DNA from: Photobacterium toruni
GTDB lineage: Bacteria > Pseudomonadota > Gammaproteobacteria > Enterobacterales > Vibrionaceae
Length of the DNA stretch: 64,000 nt
Direction of reading: 5' to 3'
Assembly: GCF_024529955.1 (NCBI RefSeq)
Contig: NZ_AP024855.1
Location: 1,094,658-1,158,657, forward strand
Every line of letters starts with the position of its first letter. Positions within the stretch are counted from its first letter, which is position 1. Made by a program: the position numbers and the translations under genes. This document shows positions 38,694 through 47,897 of this stretch, in pieces. A model generated the notes under the pieces. That model was not told the DNA's origin. It ran no database searches and worked only from the letters and a program-made list of their open reading frames with translations.

Positions 38694-40100
38694 ATGAAAA
38701 CGCTTAAATTTCCGTCAGCCTACACGATTTTAATGCTACTTACTGTCTTAATGGCTGCATTAACATGGTTGATCCCTGCGGGTCAGTATCAAATGGTTAA
38801 TAATGAAACCTTGGGAAAAATGGTGCCACTAGTTGGTTCTTACCAAACAGTTGAAGCGAATCCTCAAGGTTTTCTTGATATATTAATGGCACCGATTCAA
38901 GGGTTTTATGATCCTGCTAATTATATGGCGCGAGCGGTGGATGTTGCTTTATTTGTATTGGTAATAGGTGGTTATCTTGCTGTTGTGACCCGTACTGGTG
39001 CAATTGATGCGGGTATTGCGAAAACAATGGTGCGCTTAGGGGGCAAAGAGCGTTGGATGATTCCTATTTTAATGGGTTTATTTGCGCTTGGTGGCACTGT
39101 GTATGGTATGGCTGAAGAGACAATTCCATTTTATGCCTTACTGATCCCCGTAATGATTGCGGCTGGTTATGATTCCGTTGTGGGAGTTGCGATTATTATG
39201 GTGGGTGCAGGGATTGGTTGTCTCGGTTCTACCATTAATCCTTTTGCAACGGTTATTGCGTCTAATGCTGCTGAAATTAACTTTGTTGATGGCATTGGAC
39301 TACGCCTTGCGATTCTTATTATTGGTTGGCTAGCGTGTGTTATTTATGTAATGCGTTACGCAGATAAAGTAAAACGCGATCCATCATTATCTTTAGTTGC
39401 AGAGCAAGGTGAAGCTAATAAAGAATATTTTTTACATGGCAGTGGTGAAAGTGCGCCTGAACTGACGTTAACCCGTAAAATTGTGTTAGCTATTTTTGGA
39501 TTAACCTTTGCGATTATGATGTGGGGTGTTGCAGCTGAAGGCTGGTGGATGGCAGAGCTTTCTGCATTATTTATTGGTTCAAGTATTGTTGCAGGTTTAG
39601 TGGGTAAATTATCAGAAGTTGAAATTACCGATAGCTTTATTAATGGTGCGCGAGATTTATTAGGTGTTGCTTTAATTATTGCCATTGCTCGTGGATTAGT
39701 GGTGGTGATGGACGACGGTAATATCACCCATACTATCTTAAATTTTGCAGAAGGTTTATTAGTTGGCTTACCACAAATCTTATTTATTAACGCTATTTAT
39801 TGGATAGAAGCGGTATTGTGTTTAGTGGTGCCTTCATCGTCTGGGCTTGCTGTATTATCAATGCCAATCTTGGCACCATTAGCAGATTTTGCAGGGGTTG
39901 GTCGTGAGTTAGTTGTCACCGCTTTTCAATCAGCTTCTGGTTTGCCTAATTTAGTAACGCCGACATCGGGTGTTGTGATGGGGGGCTTGGCGATTGGGCG
40001 TATAGGTTACTCAACATGGCTACGCTTTATTGGACCATTGTTAGGATTTCTAACGGCAATGGTGATGGCGTTGTTAAGTGTGGGCGTGATGCTAGGTTAA
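38694..40100 (+). CDS. YfcC/DcuC-superfamily carrier
   Basis: The 468-residue protein with about 12 segments shares the blocks W-L-I-P-A-G-Q-Y, L-A-V-V-T-R-T-G-A-I-D-A-G, G-M-A-E-E-T-I-P-F and P-S-S-S-G-L-A-V-L-S-M-P-I-L-A-P-L-A-D with the other YfcC carrier in the window. It lies in an apparent operon after the opine-dehydrogenase-type gene and ends at a strong terminator. It most likely imports or exchanges the amino-acid derivative that the dehydrogenase acts on. Arginine/ornithine-type substrates are common in this superfamily, but no substrate can be assigned. Confidence 0.85.
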   Translation: MKTLKFPSAYTILMLLTVLMAALTWLIPAGQYQMVNNETLGKMVPLVGSYQTVEANPQGFLDILMAPIQGFYDPANYMARAVDVALFVLVIGGYLAVVTRTGAIDAGIAKTMVRLGGKERWMIPILMGLFALGGTVYGMAEETIPFYALLIPVMIAAGYDSVVGVAIIMVGAGIGCLGSTINPFATVIASNAAEINFVDGIGLRLAILIIGWLACVIYVMRYADKVKRDPSLSLVAEQGEANKEYFLHGSGESAPELTLTRKIVLAIFGLTFAIMMWGVAAEGWWMAELSALFIGSSIVAGLVGKLSEVEITDSFINGARDLLGVALIIAIARGLVVVMDDGNITHTILNFAEGLLVGLPQILFINAIYWIEAVLCLVVPSSSGLAVLSMPILAPLADFAGVGRELVVTAFQSASGLPNLVTPTSGVVMGGLAIGRIGYSTWLRFIGPLLGFLTAMVMALLSVGVMLG

Positions 40101-40137
40101 TTTTTATTACGGTTTATTAATTTATTATGATGAATAG

Positions 40138-40178
40138 ATTAGCAAGGGTATTGATATCACCCTTGCTAGTTTTTTTTA
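40138..40178 (+). terminator. Terminator of opine DH/carrier operon
   Basis: TAGCAAGGGT pairs with ACCCTTGCTA around a 9-base loop and is followed by eight T residues. Confidence 0.92.
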
Positions 40179-40184
40179 TGTTTT

Positions 40185-41009
40185 TTAATTACGCATCATG
40201 ATAATTTTTTTAGTGTAATCAATCACAAATTGCTGACAATCAACAGCTGTTTGTGGATCAAAATCTTGGTTGTGCAGATCAGTATTAGACAAGATACGAA
40301 TACCTATAAAAGGTACTTTATAAGCGTGAGCTACTAATGCTGCTGATGATGTTTCCATTTCTTCAACCGAGGTCTTGTATGTTTTATGCAGCCAGTTAAT
40401 ACGATCAACTTCGCGATTCCATTCATCTGCGGTACCAATGACACCCGTCACAACCTTGCCTTTCGTGTAACTGTTCGCCATGGTGGTCGCTATATGCAGT
40501 AAACCTTTGTCGGCAGCAAAATTATTATGCTCAACTAGCTTACCTTGGTCACGTAAACGCATTGTGACGTCAAAATTCTGCCATTTTGTTGGCGCAATAC
40601 CTTTCCCTTTTTCGGTAAATTCTGATTTATACGCGCCCATATTAAAACTGATTTTACCAATTACGATATCACCACGTTGTAACTGTGGATCATGACCGCC
40701 CGCAGTGCCTTGGTTAATGATTAAAGCAGGTTTAAAGCGTTCAATGGCAAGTGTTGTTGCTGCGGCAGCATTGGCAATTCCGACTTCTGTTCTTGAAATG
40801 ATAACAGGGTAGTCGTTAATGGTTCCTTGCCAAAATGACCATGCACCTATTGTTGTTTGTGATTTATTTTTAAGGGTATTAACAAGGGTAGTGGTTTCAA
40901 TATCCATCGCACCTTGAATCAATATTGGTGCTGAAGTTGGTGTAGATGCAATGCTCATTGGAGATAAAACGAGACAGCAAAGAATAAAACCACGTTTAAG
41001 TAAAGACAT
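40185..41009 (-). CDS. Exported MTA/SAH nucleosidase-like protein
   Basis: The 274-residue protein has a Sec signal peptide ([22 protein letters not shown]) and then a nucleoside phosphorylase/nucleosidase fold: G-A-M-D-I-E at the start, N-Q-G-T-A-G-G-H-D and [11 protein letters not shown]. These are the active-site regions of 5'-methylthioadenosine/S-adenosylhomocysteine nucleosidases. Export means it would act in the periplasm on external or leaked nucleosides, unlike cytosolic Pfs/MtnN. A near-perfect PurR box lies about 50 bases upstream, supporting purine-linked control. It is a single gene. Confidence 0.85.
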   Translation of the reverse strand: MSLLKRGFILCCLVLSPMSIASTPTSAPILIQGAMDIETTTLVNTLKNKSQTTIGAWSFWQGTINDYPVIISRTEVGIANAAAATTLAIERFKPALIINQGTAGGHDPQLQRGDIVIGKISFNMGAYKSEFTEKGKGIAPTKWQNFDVTMRLRDQGKLVEHNNFAADKGLLHIATTMANSYTKGKVVTGVIGTADEWNREVDRINWLHKTYKTSVEEMETSSAALVAHAYKVPFIGIRILSNTDLHNQDFDPQTAVDCQQFVIDYTKKIIMMRN

Positions 41010-41057
41010 TGAGAACCTTTGAATGATGAAAGATAAAAACAGCGCGTAATGTAATTA

Positions 41058-41073
41058 AAGCAAACGTTTGCGT
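41058..41073. promoter_or_regulatory. PurR operator upstream of periplasmic nucleosidase
   Basis: AAGCAAACGTTTGCGT matches the PurR consensus ACGCAAACGTTTGCGT at 15 of 16 positions. It is 49-64 bases before the nucleosidase start, and about 130 bases before the divergent M66 protease gene. Purine control of the nucleosidase is the simpler reading. Confidence 0.75.
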
Positions 41074-41205
41074 CAATAAATTTTTAATGTTTTTGTAATA
41101 ACAATTTTTAATGATATCCATATATAAAACTTGTATGAGTGGCGTGTGTAATATATTTTATTACAAGCGATATATTGCTCTTTCTTGATATCTGGGAGTT
41201 ATAAA

Positions 41206-44200
41206 ATGAAAATTAAACTGTTGGCTGTACTTATTAGTGGAAGTTTGTTTAGCACAGGAGTTGTGGCAACAGAAAGCTTATTAACTGAAATGGCGACAAA
41301 TACCTTTGAAGCACTTAATAAGATGCAAGCATTAGCGCAGCAACCCGGCAATGTTATTGAGCGCGATGGTCGACAATATTTGCAATATAAAGGCAAAGAA
41401 TATTGGCTAAATCATGAACAGTCACCTATGTTTCCTTTAAATGATGCTAATGGCGAATATAAGACCGCTTTTCCATTTGTTGGTCTTGATTGGGAATACA
41501 TTGCTTATAATGGGGGTTTTTATTTGCTTCACCGTCAATTTGGTGTCATGAATCCTGATGATACTGGATGCTTTGTTGAATATATTCCAGCCGCTCGTGG
41601 TTCTCAGCATGATGACGGCAGTTACATTTGGGAAAGTGAATTGGTACAGCGCGCAGTAACGTCTGACTGTGGTGATTTAGTCATGCCTGCTATTTCAGAA
41701 TTTAAAACCAAATCAGTGTCTGACATTGGTGTTGAATTGGTTTGGAACGATACGGTAGAAGGTAATAGCTATAAGATTGAATTAACCTCATATCGAGAAG
41801 GTGAATCTTCAATTACGTATAATTACACAGCTAAAAACTCAAGTTATTATATTGCTGATCTTGAGCCAAATACCCAATATGATGTCAAGTTGATTGAATG
41901 TAATCAACTTGGATGTGATAAAAAAACCTTTTCTTTTACTACATTATCATCACGTTTAAGTTATAACGATAGCCGTAAAGCCGTTAACCATTTAGTGGGC
42001 AATTTAAAGGCGAATGTAGCATTAGCACAAACACATACCAGCGTAGCACCTTATGGTAATGATGAGCTTAAACATCCTAATTTAGTGATGAATCGTGAGA
42101 GCTTATTATTAGTAACACCTCAATCACGCAATGTTAATCAATTATGGGTTGATGTGGCATTAGATGGTGTGAGCATGGGACGTTTCCCAATGCAGCCTCC
42201 AAGTGCATTACCTGATACAGATCAGCGTGAAACGAGCAAAAGTAAAGTGATGTTCTCTCACTACGCATGGAGCTTACCACTAAACTGGGAATGGATGAAA
42301 CCTGGCTTATCACTGCAGTTTAGCGATAATCGCAATCGTGAAGGTGAATTAAGCCAAGATATGTTGATCTTTGGTGGTGCGCCAGAGTTAGTGATTCAAA
42401 ATATTGATATTGGCATGTTAGTTGAGCCTCGCAATCAATATGACATGATCAATAATATGGAACAGTTAGCCACTGATTATTTCCAGAAAATTCCTGTTTC
42501 TAAAATGGTTATGGCTGATTATACCCCGTTACACCTTCGCAAAGTGACGCTACCGAATGGTAAGGTTTATACCAAAGCGAGTGAATATGAAACGCCGGGA
42601 GTGTATGCGGGTGATATGCGCGAATTCATTGGTAAGCGTTTAGTCTCTCTTGGTATTAATAATGCAAACTTTGGTATTGTTGATACTGCTGGTGGTGACG
42701 CTAGTTGGCCGCGTCCATTTAGCCATATCACGGCACATAATAGCCGCGGTCGTTATTTAGCTAAAGATAAAGATACAGGAGTTGTTACATCGACTGTTGT
42801 GAACCATGGTTTAAGTGGTGGTGGCGGCATTGTAACCTTAAGTGGTACGCGTGGTAACGAATGGTCACATGAACTGGGACATAACTTTGGTCGTGGTCAT
42901 CATCCTAAAAATGCTTCGATTCATGATATGGAATCTGGCTGGGGTTGGGATGCGCGTTATAAACGTTTCATCGGTAATATCCATTGGTCGAATGCTGCAA
43001 TTACAATGACCAATGAACACAGCGGTGAAAGTGTACCGCCATTTGCGAATGAATTCCGTTTTATGCGAGAAGCAATGGGCGGCGGTGAAAATGCACTAAC
43101 AGGTTTAATTAGTCATTATACCCTAGAGCATCCAATAGCAACGCGAGTGACTCAAGATTGGTTTAATCGTTCTAATAATATTGATACTAATAGCACCACT
43201 GGTTACGTTAAATGGGATCAAATTAGTCAGCGTTATGTAGAATCAGAGACAGGTTTTTCCGCGGCTGATCAGCAAGGTGTTCCTGTTATCACTGTACTTG
43301 GTATTTATGATCCAACAGAAAATAACCCGAGTCAGATTTATCCATTAATCTATTCAAATTACGGCAATTTGTTTGATTTACCAACGCCAAGTGTTATTTC
43401 ACCTCAGCGTGAAGGGTGGGTTGCGATCACCGATATTAATGATGCAGATCGAGATCAAACAGAATGGCAAACCATCAAAATAGATAACGAGTGGCTACCA
43501 TTATGTCAATTTAGCTACACTAACACGAATGGTGAAATAGCCAATTTTGTGGGTTATGAAGACATGACAACGGCAATGTGTCGTGTATCATCTGATATGT
43601 TCTGGTCGGTAAATAATGTTCGTGAAGTACCTGTTTCTGCCGTTAATGATTATCAACTTTTAGCCTCTAAAGGTGAAGCTGTCGGTAACGTAACCTATAT
43701 TCCAACGGCTGAATTAGGCGAGAAGACATTGTGTAGCTTAGATAAGTCAGGAACATCACATGATGGTGCTGGATTTATTGAAAATAATAAGTGTATGCAG
43801 ATTGCCAACGTTAAACATACTAATGGCGCGAACTGGGCATATGCAACTCACCAAGGTAGTATTAAGCAATATAGCTTGGCTTCACAAAAGCAGTGCCAAT
43901 TGATCGTTGAAGGTGAAAACGGTGATATTAGTAATATTGCATTAAGTGGCTATCGACATAATAGTGGTGAAAGTAATAAATTCCATATCAATTTACCCAT
44001 GAATAACCATCCTGCACGTATGAGCATTCAATGTGCATCAGTGTCAGGAACAGAATCAGTCCTGGACAGTGTTGTAACGCCACGTAATCCTGCTGTAGCT
44101 AATCTAAGAGGTCCTGTAATTGTTGGGCAAGAGTATGGCTATAAAGCACTTGAGTCGACAATGCCTGCTGGTTGGTTTGCGCACACTGAAGGGTTTGATC

Positions 44201-44643
44201 CTGCCACATTGTCGATTCGAGATCATAACTCATTAGCGACTTTAAGCGTGGGCAGTGAAAGACCCAATGTTTGCCGTTTCCCTCTAACCATTAATGGGGT
44301 TGAGCAAACAGTGCACGGTTATGTTGAAAACTTTGGTAACGGCGATTTCCAATGTACTGGTGGCACCGAAATTACAGTAAGTGACGCACAAGGAGAACAT
44401 CCATTAGCATCAGTCATTAATCACTTTGAGTGGTTATCTCTAAATAATCCCAAGCAAGTTGGACAACGAGCAAAAGCTGTTGAAGGTAATGATGCTAATT
44501 TATGTAGTATAACTCGCAGTGGTTTTTATGGAGCCGGCTTTATTAATGCGAGTGGTCAATGTACACAAGTACCGGGCATAAAATGGTCAAATGGTAATCA
44601 CTGGACATTCTCTAGTGGTCATGGGCAATATAGCTACCAATAA
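41206..44643 (+). CDS. Secreted M66-family metalloprotease, StcE/TagA-like
   Basis: The product is 1145 residues with a Sec signal peptide (M-K-I-K-L-L-A-V-L-I-S-G-S-L-F ... V-V-A). A fibronectin-III-like domain is at about 160-252. A StcE/TagA-type M66 catalytic domain carries the zinc motif H-E-L-G-H-N-F-G-R-G-H-H starting at residue 555. The C-terminal third has at least two copies of a cysteine-containing module, C-S-L-D-K-S-G...G-A-G-F-I and C-S-I-T-R-S-G...G-A-G-F-I. Relatives cleave mucin-type glycoproteins. The frame runs seven codons further upstream, but GGGAG before the ATG at 41206 and the signal peptide fix the start. It is a single gene with a strong terminator and a candidate host-interaction factor. 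Confidence 0.92.
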   Translation: MKIKLLAVLISGSLFSTGVVATESLLTEMATNTFEALNKMQALAQQPGNVIERDGRQYLQYKGKEYWLNHEQSPMFPLNDANGEYKTAFPFVGLDWEYIAYNGGFYLLHRQFGVMNPDDTGCFVEYIPAARGSQHDDGSYIWESELVQRAVTSDCGDLVMPAISEFKTKSVSDIGVELVWNDTVEGNSYKIELTSYREGESSITYNYTAKNSSYYIADLEPNTQYDVKLIECNQLGCDKKTFSFTTLSSRLSYNDSRKAVNHLVGNLKANVALAQTHTSVAPYGNDELKHPNLVMNRESLLLVTPQSRNVNQLWVDVALDGVSMGRFPMQPPSALPDTDQRETSKSKVMFSHYAWSLPLNWEWMKPGLSLQFSDNRNREGELSQDMLIFGGAPELVIQNIDIGMLVEPRNQYDMINNMEQLATDYFQKIPVSKMVMADYTPLHLRKVTLPNGKVYTKASEYETPGVYAGDMREFIGKRLVSLGINNANFGIVDTAGGDASWPRPFSHITAHNSRGRYLAKDKDTGVVTSTVVNHGLSGGGGIVTLSGTRGNEWSHELGHNFGRGHHPKNASIHDMESGWGWDARYKRFIGNIHWSNAAITMTNEHSGESVPPFANEFRFMREAMGGGENALTGLISHYTLEHPIATRVTQDWFNRSNNIDTNSTTGYVKWDQISQRYVESETGFSAADQQGVPVITVLGIYDPTENNPSQIYPLIYSNYGNLFDLPTPSVISPQREGWVAITDINDADRDQTEWQTIKIDNEWLPLCQFSYTNTNGEIANFVGYEDMTTAMCRVSSDMFWSVNNVREVPVSAVNDYQLLASKGEAVGNVTYIPTAELGEKTLCSLDKSGTSHDGAGFIENNKCMQIANVKHTNGANWAYATHQGSIKQYSLASQKQCQLIVEGENGDISNIALSGYRHNSGESNKFHINLPMNNHPARMSIQCASVSGTESVLDSVVTPRNPAVANLRGPVIVGQEYGYKALESTMPAGWFAHTEGFDPATLSIRDHNSLATLSVGSERPNVCRFPLTINGVEQTVHGYVENFGNGDFQCTGGTEITVSDAQGEHPLASVINHFEWLSLNNPKQVGQRAKAVEGNDANLCSITRSGFYGAGFINASGQCTQVPGIKWSNGNHWTFSSGHGQYSYQ

Positions 44644-44673
44644 CTATTGTTAAATAATTAACTTTAATATATT

Positions 44674-44712
44674 AAAACCCTCAACCAGCAATAAAGATTG
44701 AGGGTTTTTTTT
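44674..44712. terminator. Bidirectional terminator
   Basis: AAAACCCTCAA pairs with TTGAGGGTTTT, with A- and T-runs on both sides, between the convergent protease and ArsP-like genes. Confidence 0.9.
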
Positions 44713-44723
44713 AGCTCATAATT

Positions 44724-45641
44724 TTAAAAAATAAATTGATACAGAAAACCAGCACTGATCGCCATACCAAGAATAACCACTAAAAAGGCGATGATCATTT
44801 GATTCTTAAAGATTGATTTAAGTAAAATTACTTCAGTTAAACTTGCACCTGCACTGCCAATGATTAACGCCATTACCGCACCTAATCCCATACCTTTAGC
44901 AGCCAATGCAGCACTTAATGGAATAACAGCTTCAGCTCGAATATAAAGCGGAATACCAATTACTGCTGCCACAGGAATCGCAAATGGGTTATTTTCACTG
45001 GCAACTTTCGCTACAAATTCAGTCGGCATAAAACCATAAATCATCGAACCTAATGCGATACCGCCAATTAAATAGGGCAATACTTTTTTAAAATCTATCC
45101 ATGTTGATTGCCAGATTTTAAGCCACTTATTAGTTGGTTTTAACATTGAATTACAGCTTGATCCGCAACAGGATGGTTTAGGCTCGCTATAGGCTTCGGC
45201 TTTGATGTATTTTTCAAACCCCAATTTTTCCAGCATATACCCTGCAATAATTGAGACCCCCATTGCTATCACAAAATAAAACACCGTCACTTTTATGCCA
45301 AAGGTAACCGCAAATAAACCAATAATAATCGGGTTAAGCAGTGGGCTGGCAAATAAAAATACCATCATAGTACCAAATCCAGCTTTAGCGCGTAGTAATC
45401 CTTTTAAAAATGGAATCGTTGAACATGAGCAAAAAGGCGTAATCGCACCCAGTAATCCGGCAATAAAATAGCCTTTACCGTTTTTACCACTAAGAATGGC
45501 TTGAATTTTAGCGGGTGGAATATACACCTGTAATAGGCCAACTAAATAACTAATAGCAATAAACAGAACCGTAAGTTCAACGGCAAGAAAACCAAACATA
45601 TGTAAGGTATTGGTTATCATCTCTGATGTAATTGTAAACAT
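44724..45641 (-). CDS. ArsP/DUF318-type permease
   Basis: The 305-residue membrane protein belongs to the ArsP/DUF318 permease family. It has the hallmark T-P-F-C-S-C-S-T-I-P motif, F-A-S-P-L-L-N-P and the second-half block G-I-P-L-Y-I-R-A-E-A. A central cytoplasmic loop adds the cysteine cluster P-S-C-C-G-S-S-C. ArsP proteins export trivalent organoarsenicals; other members are linked to different metalloids or thiol-reactive compounds, so the substrate is open. An ArsR-family gene lies just upstream on the same strand, and two matching inverted-repeat operators lie in the 145-base gap between them, so it is under direct metalloid-type control. Confidence 0.85.
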   Translation of the reverse strand: MFTITSEMITNTLHMFGFLAVELTVLFIAISYLVGLLQVYIPPAKIQAILSGKNGKGYFIAGLLGAITPFCSCSTIPFLKGLLRAKAGFGTMMVFLFASPLLNPIIIGLFAVTFGIKVTVFYFVIAMGVSIIAGYMLEKLGFEKYIKAEAYSEPKPSCCGSSCNSMLKPTNKWLKIWQSTWIDFKKVLPYLIGGIALGSMIYGFMPTEFVAKVASENNPFAIPVAAVIGIPLYIRAEAVIPLSAALAAKGMGLGAVMALIIGSAGASLTEVILLKSIFKNQMIIAFLVVILGMAISAGFLYQFIF

Positions 45642-45653
45642 CTAAAATCTCTA

Positions 45654-45675
45654 TATTTCTAGTATTGTCGAAATA
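45654..45675. promoter_or_regulatory. ArsR-type operator, copy 1
   Basis: TATTTC, 10 bases, GAAATA. It is 13 bases upstream of the permease start codon. The same arrangement occurs at 45706 and 46121. Confidence 0.75.
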
Positions 45676-45705
45676 TAAGCTCAAGCAAGATAAAAGTCAA
45701 AGTAA

Positions 45706-45727
45706 TATTTCTATATTTATGGAAATA
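45706..45727. promoter_or_regulatory. ArsR-type operator, copy 2
   Basis: TATTTC, 10 bases, GAAATA, in the gap between the ArsR-family and permease genes. It is spaced 52 bases (about five helix turns) from copy 1, so two repressors would bind one face of the DNA. Confidence 0.75.
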
Positions 45728-45786
45728 TCTATATCAAAAAAACCATAAAAAACCTAATTTATTGAAATTAATGATATTAAACGTAA

Positions 45787-46092
45787 TTATTGTTCATCAA
45801 TACAGCATTCATCTTGTAAAAAGCTGATCACAGAGGCTAAAGCTTGATATTGTGCGACGCAAAAGAGTGTCCGTCCTTCACGCCGTTGAGTGAGTAATCC
45901 AGCCGAAGCAAGACTAGAAATATGGTGGGAGAGGGTTGAACCTGGAATGGTCAATTGTTGTTGAATATCTCCAACAGCAATACCTTGATAGCCGGCTTTA
46001 ATAACGCGTTTAAAAATGGCTAAACGGGTCGGATGGCCTAATTCTTTAAGTGATTTGGCGATTTGGTTGATATCAATTTGATGATTTGTCAT
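45787..46092 (-). CDS. ArsR-family repressor
   Basis: The 101-residue winged-helix repressor shows L-K-E-L-G-H-P-T-R-L-A-I-F-K and the recognition helix I-P-G-S-T-L-S-H-H-I-S-S-L, with the wing R-R-E-G-R-T-L-F-C. Two adjacent cysteines near the C-terminus (E-C-C-I-D, residues 96-97) plus the wing cysteine are candidate metalloid ligands, an arrangement unlike the alpha-3 C-V-C site of E. coli ArsR. It precedes the ArsP-like permease. Its own promoter carries a third copy of the operator, implying autoregulation. Confidence 0.9.
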   Translation of the reverse strand: MTNHQIDINQIAKSLKELGHPTRLAIFKRVIKAGYQGIAVGDIQQQLTIPGSTLSHHISSLASAGLLTQRREGRTLFCVAQYQALASVISFLQDECCIDEQ

Positions 46093-46120
46093 ATCAAAAC
46101 TGGCCTTTTGTTATAATATT

Positions 46121-46142
46121 TATTTCCGTTATTATCGAAATA
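46121..46142. promoter_or_regulatory. ArsR-type operator, copy 3
   Basis: TATTTC, 10 bases, GAAATA, 29 bases upstream of the ArsR-family start codon. It is identical in arms and spacing to copies 1 and 2. Confidence 0.75.
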
Positions 46143-46318
46143 TAACTAACTGTTGTTAAAAAAGAAAGCTCACAGCCATACTTATTTATCTACAATTATC
46201 ACAGTAACAATATTGGTAGTCATTTATCCTATTCGCAAATAACAACATAACCGCAGCTATATCAATGTGGTTGTATCAATCTGTAGTGGTTGATAAAAAA
46301 GAGTGGATAGAATAAATC

Positions 46319-47302
46319 ATGGTAAAGAAAATTATACTAGATACCGATCCTGGAATTGATGATGCAATGGCGATTTTATTTGCTGAAGCACACCCTGATA
46401 TTGAATTAGTTGCGCTGACAACGGTTTTTGGTAATGCAACTATTGAAAATGGCACTCGTAATGCTTTATATCTAAAACAACGGTTTAAGATGATGGCAGA
46501 TATTGCGCAAGGTGCGAGCCAGCCATTGGTTCGCGCCCCTGTTGGTCCTACTGAAGTTGTTCATGGTATTACTGGGCTAGGTGATTTTCGCGTACCAAAT
46601 GACTTTGTGAGTCAGCCAGATCCACGTCCGGCTTATCAATATATTATTGACACAGTAAAAGCATATCCTCATGAAATTACGCTGGTGGCTGTCGGTCCAC
46701 TAACAAACCTTGCTTTAGCCTTACAAGCGGCACCAGAAATAGCATCATTAGTTGCTCAAGTTGTGATTATGGGAGGTGCATTTGGTGAGAATGGTCATCG
46801 AGGTAATGTAACACCTTATGCTGAAGCCAATATTCATGATGATCCTCATGCGGCAGATCAGGTATTTTGTGCGCCTTGGCCGGTGACTATTATAGGGCTT
46901 GATGTAACTGAAGAGAGTTTCTTTAGTGCTCATTATCTCGACCAATTACGTCATGATGCTGCGGATGTTGGCGAATTTATTTTTGATATTAGCCGTTATT
47001 ACTTACGCTTTTATTCACAGAAAGTTGGGCTTGATGGTTGCCATGTGCATGATCCATCAGCAATTGCTTATGTGATTAATCCGGAATTATTCATAACAAG
47101 AAAAGGGGCAGTGCGGGTTGTTTGTGAAGGAGCAGCGAGCGGTATGACACTTCAGAAATTGGATCAAAGACGGTATCAAACTGATGAATGGTCATCAATG
47201 CCAGCTCAAGAAGTGGGTATTCGTGTTGATGCTGCACAATTATTAGATTTATATCAAAAAACGCTTATTGATTTCGCTCACAAGTTAAAAAATAGAGATT
47301 AA
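46319..47302 (+). CDS. Pyrimidine/purine nucleoside hydrolase (IunH/Rih family)
   Basis: The 327-residue product matches ribonucleoside hydrolases, which split nucleosides to base and ribose in the cytoplasm. The calcium-binding N-terminal motif D-T-D-P-G-I-D-D-A, the G-N-A-T-I-E strand, V-A-V-G-P-L-T-N-L-A-L and the active-site region C-H-V-H-D-P-S-A are visible. The exact Rih class is not clear. It is a single gene ended by a bidirectional terminator, and the third nucleoside-cleaving enzyme in this window. Confidence 0.92.
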   Translation: MVKKIILDTDPGIDDAMAILFAEAHPDIELVALTTVFGNATIENGTRNALYLKQRFKMMADIAQGASQPLVRAPVGPTEVVHGITGLGDFRVPNDFVSQPDPRPAYQYIIDTVKAYPHEITLVAVGPLTNLALALQAAPEIASLVAQVVIMGGAFGENGHRGNVTPYAEANIHDDPHAADQVFCAPWPVTIIGLDVTEESFFSAHYLDQLRHDAADVGEFIFDISRYYLRFYSQKVGLDGCHVHDPSAIAYVINPELFITRKGAVRVVCEGAASGMTLQKLDQRRYQTDEWSSMPAQEVGIRVDAAQLLDLYQKTLIDFAHKLKNRD

Positions 47303-47314
47303 ATGTAATAATAA

Positions 47315-47342
47315 AAAGGCTATCTATATATTGATAGCCTTT
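47315..47342. terminator. Bidirectional terminator
   Basis: AAAGGCTATC pairs with GATAGCCTTT around an 8-base loop. The T-run is best on the minus strand. It serves the nucleoside hydrolase and the convergent methyltransferase. Confidence 0.85.
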
Positions 47343-47363
47343 CAGTATCATATCTAGACAATA

Positions 47364-47897
47364 TTATAAGTTATCATTTTTTTCATAGACAAAAACAGTT
47401 GCGGGAGGAAAGTTAAGCCATACTTTTTTTGTGGCAGTTAACATCAGCTTGTTTTGGTGAAGATTATCTTTCCCAAATGGACAACGATTTAAATAAGTAT
47501 ATTGAATTAATTTCCCACCATGATCTAACACGGTACTAATATCATTCAGTGCCTTTGTTTTTGTCTCCGTTGAAAAATTCACGAAAGGAATACTAGAAAT
47601 AACGGTTTTAACTTTCTGATTTTTATGCCGTTGTTTCATAGTAAATAGATCTGACACACAGATTGTTTTATCTATTTTTACTAATGATTTGTGAAATATA
47701 GGGTTATTTTCATAGGTATAAATCGTATCAATGGCTTGAATTTCAGCAAGTTTACGAGTGATCACTCCAGAGCCTGCCCCCAACTCAATAATCGTATTTT
47801 CTGGTGATATGTGTGAAATCATTTCTTGAACTAAAAATTGACTGCTTGATATAACAGAACCAGTATTTTTAGGGTTTCTTAAAAATTCAATTATCAC
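47364..47897 (-). CDS. Class I SAM methyltransferase, PmtA-like
   Basis: The 177-residue product starts with F-L-R-N-P-K-N-T-G-S-V-I-S-S-S, the N-terminus typical of PmtA/Erm-like phospholipid N-methyltransferase relatives. Then come the SAM-binding I-I-E-L-G-A-G-S-G-V-I-T, the acidic Y-T-Y-E-N-N-P and the motif V-I-S-S-I-P-F-V-N-F. Relatives methylate phosphatidylethanolamine or act on RNA, and the substrate is not decidable here. The start appears to be GTG with no clear ribosome site. It is a single gene. Confidence 0.75.
   Translation of the reverse strand: MIIEFLRNPKNTGSVISSSQFLVQEMISHISPENTIIELGAGSGVITRKLAEIQAIDTIYTYENNPIFHKSLVKIDKTICVSDLFTMKQRHKNQKVKTVISSIPFVNFSTETKTKALNDISTVLDHGGKLIQYTYLNRCPFGKDNLHQNKLMLTATKKVWLNFPPATVFVYEKNDNL

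Noticed and set aside
37516..40100. Staphylopine/pseudopaline-type metallophore locus
   Set aside because: The dehydrogenase family fits, but no nicotianamine-synthase-like, histidine racemase or metallophore export gene is nearby.
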